From positions 118,933 to 182,932 of the forward strand of contig JALCNR010000004.1 in assembly GCA_022649165.1 (NCBI GenBank): a stretch of 64,000 nucleotides of DNA, read 5' to 3'. Of the stretch, positions 59,384-64,000 are shown piece by piece. How positions within the stretch are numbered: position 1 is the first letter of the stretch; every line of letters begins with the position of its first letter. Position numbers and translations under genes: made by a program. The notes under the pieces were generated by a model, which saw only the letters and a list, made by a program, of their open reading frames with translations, was not told where the DNA came from and searched no databases. The stretch is from Actinomyces sp. Its GTDB lineage: Bacteria > Actinomycetota > Actinomycetes > Actinomycetales > Actinomycetaceae.

Positions 59384-60097
59384 TCAGATGCTCAACGCCG
59401 CGCGCGAGGGGACTATTCCCGGGACGCTCCCCCGGGCCTCGGTCGGGGAGTCGGCGGGTGCGCCCGCCGGGAAGGCGGGCGCAAGGGCGGGCAGCGGCTG
59501 CTCGGCGGCGTCGGCGCCGATGCCCCGCAGGACGAAGGCCTGGATGAGGAGGACCGCCCGCTCGCGCCTCCGGGGGTCCTCCGGCAGGCGCTGGCCGGTC
59601 AGCGTGCCGTGGACGAGGCTGACCAGTGTCCGGGTGTCCTGGGAGGGGATCCGGCCCTGGTCCATGGCCTCCTGGAGGATGCCGGCGAGGACCCTGCCGA
59701 CCAGGTGCGCGTGATCGCGCAGGTGGGAGCCTGCTTGGGCGGACATCTCGGAACGGAGGTTCATCATCTGGGGAAGGTGGTACCGCCGGGTCCACTCCAA
59801 GTGCGCGCGGATGTAGATGCGCAGCCGCTCGATGACATCGTCCTCGCCGGCCAGCGCGTCGGTGAGCAGATCCGCGAACTGGGCCACCGTCTGGTTCATG
59901 AAGGCCAGCAGCAGCGACTCCTTGTCCGCGAAGTGGTTGTACACGGCGGTGCGCCCCACTCCGGCGCGCTGTGCGATCTCGGACATGGTGAGCGAATCGA
60001 AGGGCCGTTCGGCCATGAGCTCGGACAACGCGTCGAACAGGTGCTGGCGCGTCAGCTCGCGGTGGTCGGCCAGCGTGGAGCCGATGATCTTGGGCAT
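59384..60097 (-). CDS. TetR-family transcriptional regulator
   Basis: 237 residues from ATG 60097 (GTG 60103 is two codons longer). The N-terminal helix-turn-helix is SLTMSEIAQRAGVGRTAVYNHFADKESLL; the C-terminal ligand domain is helical and ends in a Pro/Ala-rich tail. The target and inducer are unknown; the adjacent thioredoxin gene is a candidate target. Confidence 0.88.
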   Translation of the reverse strand: MPKIIGSTLADHRELTRQHLFDALSELMAERPFDSLTMSEIAQRAGVGRTAVYNHFADKESLLLAFMNQTVAQFADLLTDALAGEDDVIERLRIYIRAHLEWTRRYHLPQMMNLRSEMSAQAGSHLRDHAHLVGRVLAGILQEAMDQGRIPSQDTRTLVSLVHGTLTGQRLPEDPRRRERAVLLIQAFVLRGIGADAAEQPLPALAPAFPAGAPADSPTEARGSVPGIVPSRAALSI

Positions 60098-60130
60098 AGG
60101 CACATTCTGACAGATCGGGCGTGCGCGTCG

Positions 60131-60616
60131 TCAAATGCGTCCGCGGCCGAGGGCCGGCCCATGAGCGCCCGGGTCAGCCCCGGGGCTCGCGGACCGGGTC
60201 CGCGCCACGCGGACGGCGGCCCGCACGATGGGGCGGTCCGCCCCGATCCAGTCCAGCGCGTCGAGCCGGTCCAGGGGCACCCATCGCAGCTCGCGATGGC
60301 TGGGGCCGCGGCGCGGCGCCGGCGCCCCGTCGGCGATGCGCGCCAGCCAGACCGCCATCCGCCGCCCCTCCAGGATCGGCCACCATCCGCCGTCCGGGGC
60401 CGCGACCTCGGGGCCCAGGATGAGGGAGGTGGCCAGTTCCTCGGCGATCTCGCGCCCGAGGGCGCCGGAAGGGGACTCCCCCGGCTCGACCTTGCCCCCC
60501 GGCAATTCGAAGAGGCCGGCGAGCGCCGCGGGGTAGGCCCTGGACGCGCACAACAGCCGCGTCGGGGACTCGAGCGAATCGAGGATTGCCGCGGCGACGA
60601 CGGGTCGGTGTGTCAC
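60131..60616 (-). CDS. MutT-type NUDIX hydrolase
   Basis: 161 residues from GTG 60616, favoured by the -10-like TATCAT seven bases upstream; ATG 60625 lies inside that hexamer. The NUDIX box is GGKVEPGESPSGALGREIAE, continuing with EL, and GLFELPGG precedes it. The family cleaves oxidised nucleotides such as 8-oxo-dGTP or other nucleoside diphosphates. Transcribed divergently from tRNA-Gly. Confidence 0.87.
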   Translation of the reverse strand: MTHRPVVAAAILDSLESPTRLLCASRAYPAALAGLFELPGGKVEPGESPSGALGREIAEELATSLILGPEVAAPDGGWWPILEGRRMAVWLARIADGAPAPRRGPSHRELRWVPLDRLDALDWIGADRPIVRAAVRVARTRSASPGADPGAHGPALGRGRI

Positions 60617-60623
60617 GCCGCTC

Positions 60624-60629
60624 ATGATA
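60624..60629 (-). promoter_or_regulatory. -10-like hexamer for leaderless NUDIX gene
   Basis: TATCAT on the minus strand, then seven bases and GTG 60616, without a ribosome binding site. Confidence 0.4.
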
Positions 60630-60723
60630 GGAGGCGCGAGAGGGGGCGGTCGGGGCACGGCTTTGCGCGTCCCCGTGGGGACCGGGTATCATCAACGAGT
60701 CTTTCCGGACGCGGGAGGGCGAT

Positions 60724-60797
60724 GCGGGCGTAGTTCATCGGTAGAACGGAAGCTTCCCAAGCTTCAAAGGCGGGTTCGATTCCCGTCGCCCGCTCCA
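60724..60797 (+). tRNA. tRNA-Gly (anticodon CCC)
   Basis: Acceptor GCGGGCG (60724-60730) pairs with CGCCCGC (60787-60793), the anticodon stem GAAGC/GCTTC brackets the loop TTCCCAA with anticodon CCC at 60756-60758, the T arm contains GGTTCGATTCC, and CCA is encoded. A -10-like TATCAT lies at 60687-60692. tRNA-Gly genes are frequent integration sites, and the sequence downstream is clearly accessory. Confidence 0.97.
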
Positions 60798-60802
60798 TCT
60801 AG

Positions 60803-60861
60803 ACGCCCATGTGGATACAAAGCCCCGGAAGCCCGGGAGCAGCGGTCCAGGTGGGCGTTTT
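60803..60861 (+). terminator. Terminator of tRNA-Gly
   Basis: ACGCCCA (60803-60809) pairs with TGGGCGT (60852-60858) with extra pairing inside, followed by TTTT. The 240 bases beyond it to the DUF3024 gene hold only the repeat cluster below. Confidence 0.65.
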
Positions 60862-60989
60862 CGCTTGTCAGAGCGGGTTTCAGGCGGCCGATGGTTGTGC
60901 TGGTTGCGGGGCGCTGATCGCTGTGAAGGTGCTCTACGTAGGCCTGGATGGTCGATCTAACGGCACCCCTGGCTGCCGGAGGCGATAGG

Positions 60990-61041
60990 CGTCAAAAGGT
61001 ATGGGCTGCCGTCAAAAAGTATGGGGGTCGCGTCAAAAGGT
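60990..61041 (+). repeat. Three phased CGTCAAAAxGT repeats
   Basis: Copies begin at 60990, 61010 and 61031; the first two extend to ATGGG. Spacing of 20-21 bases is two helical turns. Such multiple short repeats are typical of transposase-binding ends, for example of IS21-type elements. No transposase is attached, so this is probably an abandoned element end. Confidence 0.5.
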
Positions 61042-61098
61042 CCGAGCCGCCGGTGTCCATCCAGCCTTGCTCCCACGACGCCCAGTAGCGTTGAGGAC

Positions 61099-61428
61099 AT
61101 GGCTCTTCCTGAACTCGACCTCATGCGCATCAAGCTCTGGTGCGACGACAAAGTGCCGAAACACCTGTGGGACCAGGTCAAGGTCGAGGCCGACATCACC
61201 GACCGGTACGTCACCATCGTCGAGGTCCGCCCGCCCTGGGACGGGCAAGGCGACCACACGCGCTTCCCGATCGCCCGGCTGCGGTACACGAAAACCACCG
61301 GGCTGTGGAGTCTGTACTGGCGAGACCGCAACCTAAAATTCCACGAGTACGACATCGCGCCCACCGTGCACGTCCAGGACCTGCTCGACCACATCGGCAA
61401 CAGCGGAGACCCCATCTTCTTCGGGTAA
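61099..61428 (+). CDS. DUF3024 domain protein
   Basis: 109 residues from ATG with GAGGAC just upstream. The pattern (WDQVKVEADITDRYVTIVEV; PPWDGQGDHTRFPIARLRY; LYWRDRNLKFHEYD) fits DUF3024, a small cytosolic family of unknown function often found near insertion sequences and in accessory DNA. It lies just after the repeat cluster, so it may be a passenger of that element. Confidence 0.75.
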   Translation: MALPELDLMRIKLWCDDKVPKHLWDQVKVEADITDRYVTIVEVRPPWDGQGDHTRFPIARLRYTKTTGLWSLYWRDRNLKFHEYDIAPTVHVQDLLDHIGNSGDPIFFG

Positions 61429-61625
61429 CACGCCGGGGGAACCATCGCGGCACCCACCCCAGTGGCGGATGCACCCACCTCAGCGATGCAGCGGCGGGCC
61501 GTCAGTTTGTAGGAACAAGCCCATCATGAGGAAACGTTGGTTAGGCGCATTGATACGGGATAATGCTGTGTGCGAGTACGCGCTTGCTGTGTAGATGCTG
61601 CGGATAGGCGGGGATTCGGGAATTC

Positions 61626-62645
61626 TTGCTCCGGTTGGATGCGTACCGGTGGCGCTCTAGGCGCGTCTCTCGGCGCTTCGCAGGACGCCTCGTCCAGGTA
61701 CAGAACCTGCCCAGGAATTACCTGCCCGACCTCGCACAGGCACGTGGCCTCGTCCGCACCGGCAACTTCGACGCGCTCGAACTGCTCTACCCATCCGTCC
61801 CCGACACCCTCAGCCAGCTGATCCGCACAGCTTTCATCCCGAAGCCCGGCTGCCGGTTCGTCGTTGCGGACTACTCCGCAATCGAGGCGCGCGTCATCGC
61901 CTGGCTCGCAGGAGAAACCAGCACGTTGCAGGCGTTCCGAGAGGGCAAAGACCTCTACTGCGAGACCGCCTCCCGCATGTTCGGGGTTCCCGTCGAAAAG
62001 CACGGCGTGAACAGCGAACTGCGGCAGAAAGGGAAGATCGCAACATTGAGCTGCGGATACCAAGGCGGACCCGGCGCCCTCAAGGCAATGGGAGCTCTCC
62101 GCATGGGCCTCGACGAGTCAGAACTCCAGCCGATCGTCGATTCCTGGCGTGCGGCGAACCCGCATGTAGTGCAGCTGTGGGCTGCGGTGAATACTGCGGC
62201 TATCGGGGCCATTGAGACGTGCGACCCCCAATGCGTCGGCCCGCTCCGCTTCATTGTCGAGTCCGGGATCTTGTTCATCGAGCTGCCGTCGGGTCGCCGC
62301 CTCGCCTACGTCAAACCCCGCCTCGGCGAGAACCGCTTCGGCGGCACGTCCATCCTCCATGACGGCATCAACACCGGACGCTGGTGCCAACTGGAGACCT
62401 ACGGAGGGAAACTCGTCGAGAACATCGTCCAGGCCGTCGCCCGCGACCTCCTCACCTACGGCATGCACCAAGTCGAAGCCGCCGGGCACCAGATCGTCAT
62501 GCACGTCCACGATGAAATCGTCGTCGAAACCAGCGACGTCACCGTGGACGAGATCTGTGGGCTCATGGCCAGCATGCCCTCGTGGGCGGAGGGGCTACCA
62601 CTCGACGCCGACGGCTACGAGTGCTCCTTCTACATGAAGGACTAA
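61626..62645 (+). pseudogene. Truncated phage-type family A DNA polymerase
   Basis: The reading frame holds 339 codons and encodes only the polymerase half. The homologous part begins near residue 17 (FAGRLVQVQNLPRNYLP) and is intact to the end: motif A DYSAIEARVIAWLAGE, motif B RQKGKIATLSCGYQGG and motif C HVHDEIVVE. The 3'-5' exonuclease domain and the first part of the palm, about 300 residues in complete phage homologues, are missing, and the 5' end dissolves into unrelated frames. All catalytic motifs remain, so a fragment protein cannot be excluded, but it is best read as a prophage remnant. Confidence 0.8.
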
Positions 62646-62654
62646 CGACGTCGG

Positions 62655-63647
62655 CTAGAAACAGCCATCCCAGTCTTCGGGAAGCCCCAGTGCAGTGGAT
62701 TCCACGAGGGGGTTTGGAAGGAAGGACTCACGGATAAGCGCTGCAACCTTCTGCGGCCACGTTGTCTCCGGCGACGTGGTCCGCAAGGCATGCGCCATGA
62801 CGGTAAGGACGCCGAACATTCGCTCACTTTGCCCTTCAGGTAACGTGAGGAGATCAGTTTGAGTTCTCAGCGCGGCTGTTGGAGCCGGAGCGAAGGACTT
62901 GTTCCACAGGCGAGCGTGATGGGCGCCCATGTTGCGCACCACTGTGAGCTGCTCAAGCCAGCGCACCAGAGGGTGCTGCTTCTTGACCTTGCGCTGCTGG
63001 GTCACCGACAACTGGGATAAATCAACAGCGAAGTTCAGCCCTTCTGCAATCTCCTGCTGTGAACGAGACGGTAGCCCCTCGTACAGCTTGGAGATGTCCG
63101 CAAAGTCGAGTACTTCCGCTAAGACCCAGAATGGGAATTCGCCATCATACTTGCTCTGGTAGTGCTTGATGGCCTCGTTGCTTCGCCCAGCTCGAGCGAT
63201 CCGCTTACGCGCTAAGCCCATCCACTGGGCATGCTCAAAGCCTGGACGGAACATTACCGGATTCGCGTAGGCGAGCGGGTCTGCGTCGCACAGGAGATTC
63301 CCGATGCGTGTACGCAAGGTGACTTCGATCCGCTCCATTCCATCGTGGGTGAGGGCTCGCAGTTTTCGATCGGCTTCGTAGAGAGCGGCAGCATCAGCGA
63401 ACGAGGTGCCAGGAACGAAGTCGTCGGCTCGTGCACCCATCGCGTCGAAGCGTCGCGCGGGGTACCAGTAGGCAGACATGCGGTAGTAGCTCACGTTTGT
63501 CAGCCACTGGAGCGCCAACGCATCGTCGATGAGCATTCCACGTGACCGCAGCAAATCGACTTGCTCGGCGAGCGTCGTCGAAGGCTTCAGTCCAGCTGCC
63601 ACATCTCCTACTTCCTGCAAAAAGAGATCCAGCCCACTCTCAACCAT
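62655..63647 (-). CDS. Abi_2 (AbiD/AbiF-like) abortive infection protein
   Basis: 330 residues from ATG 63647; the longer frame upstream is poorly conserved-looking. Family features: an N-terminal LAEQVDLLRSRGMLIDD and YYRMSAYWYPAR, then YEADRKLRALTHDGMERIEV and the C-terminal VVRNMGAHHARLWN. The last contains RNMGAH, an Rx4H pattern like HEPN ribonuclease sites. Abi_2 proteins abort phage infection in lactococci and other bacteria. Lower G+C and the island setting indicate acquisition. It is convergent with the polymerase remnant. Confidence 0.8.
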   Translation of the reverse strand: MVESGLDLFLQEVGDVAAGLKPSTTLAEQVDLLRSRGMLIDDALALQWLTNVSYYRMSAYWYPARRFDAMGARADDFVPGTSFADAAALYEADRKLRALTHDGMERIEVTLRTRIGNLLCDADPLAYANPVMFRPGFEHAQWMGLARKRIARAGRSNEAIKHYQSKYDGEFPFWVLAEVLDFADISKLYEGLPSRSQQEIAEGLNFAVDLSQLSVTQQRKVKKQHPLVRWLEQLTVVRNMGAHHARLWNKSFAPAPTAALRTQTDLLTLPEGQSERMFGVLTVMAHALRTTSPETTWPQKVAALIRESFLPNPLVESTALGLPEDWDGCF

Positions 63648-63862
63648 GGGCTGAGGCGGGCTGAACTGTTGGCTCAAAACTACCACATGGCAGAGGTTGG
63701 CACCAGAGCAACACCGCGGAGGCTTGAGCGACGAGGACCGGCCCTGGACCCCTGCTCGGGGCGGAACCGGTCGTGATGGACCCATCGTAACGAATCTGCG
63801 ACCGGTGGTTATGAACCGCCCCTGCTCCAGGCCGTCCCTCTAGAGAACCACTCCTTTGTTTC

Positions 63863-64000
63863 CTACCTCGTGGGGATCCCGTCCTTGGCTTGGATCGTGG
63901 TGCGGATTGTTTTCGCTCGAGACACTCCCACCAGTCCCAGGGCCCGCATCGCGCGGTCCACGGCCCCACGCGAAGCAGTGGCGATGGCTGTGCGGCGAAT
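63863..64000 (-). pseudogene. IS3-family transposase (OrfB) fragment
   Basis: The last 45 codons before a stop at 63863-63865 include VDRAMRALGLVGVSRAKTIR, the helix-turn-helix region that follows the N-terminus of IS3-type OrfB, and then end prematurely where the catalytic DDE domain should begin. The 5' part lies beyond the window. The 215 bases between this and the Abi gene show no other element. Confidence 0.65.

Overview
The window is high-G+C, densely packed bacterial DNA. Its gene content points to an actinobacterium: a WhiB-type iron-sulphur regulator, the small ribosomal protein bS22, DisA, an aspartokinase with an internal start codon, the tilS-hpt-ftsH-folE-folP-folB-folK-DUF3180 block, and several genes that look leaderless. 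An Actinomycetaceae member (Actinomyces/Schaalia-like) would fit, but the sequence does not prove a genus.

Layout. 1-2.2 kb: 3' truncated FAD/Fe-S dehydrogenase (minus strand). 2.3-10.3 kb: an accessory block with a WhiB-like domain fused to a second DNA-binding domain, a lipoprotein, a CHAP endolysin, a holin-like protein, a tiny coupled ORF, an 822-residue protein with a Rv2525c-like glycoside-hydrolase-like domain, and small membrane or coiled-coil proteins. No phage structural genes accompany it. 10.7-19.9 kb: a cyclopropane-fatty-acid synthase-like methyltransferase, a hypothetical protein, an alpha/beta hydrolase, a GntR-ABC-permease operon with a clear operator, and metY-metX behind a structured leader. 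20.1-33.1 kb: NlpC/P60 hydrolase, ppa, PBP4-type dacB, a metalloprotease-family protein that has lost its zinc motif, and tilS-hpt-ftsH followed by the folate genes. 33.1-43.5 kb: disA, radA, fhs, an ACT protein with its UPF0210 partner, TrkA and TrkH, bS22 with its excisionase-like neighbour, a phosphatase and a YbaK protein. 43.8-50 kb: a sugar ABC transporter, beta-glucosidase and LacI repressor resembling the cebEFG-bglC-cebR cellobiose system, with two palindromic operators. 50.3-60.7 kb: SRP RNA, dnaX, recR, a two-component system, lysC-asd, thioredoxin, TetR and NUDIX genes.

60.7-64 kb: a tRNA-Gly(CCC) is followed by a decayed mobile island. It holds short repeats, a DUF3024 gene, an N-terminally truncated phage-type DNA polymerase, an Abi_2 abortive-infection gene and an IS3-family transposase remnant.

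The most interesting region is 2.3-10.3 kb. The endolysin and the large glycoside-hydrolase-like protein both lack visible signal peptides and sit beside a holin-like gene, under or near an unusual WhiB fusion and between strong hairpins. This could be a domesticated lysis or holin-dependent export module.
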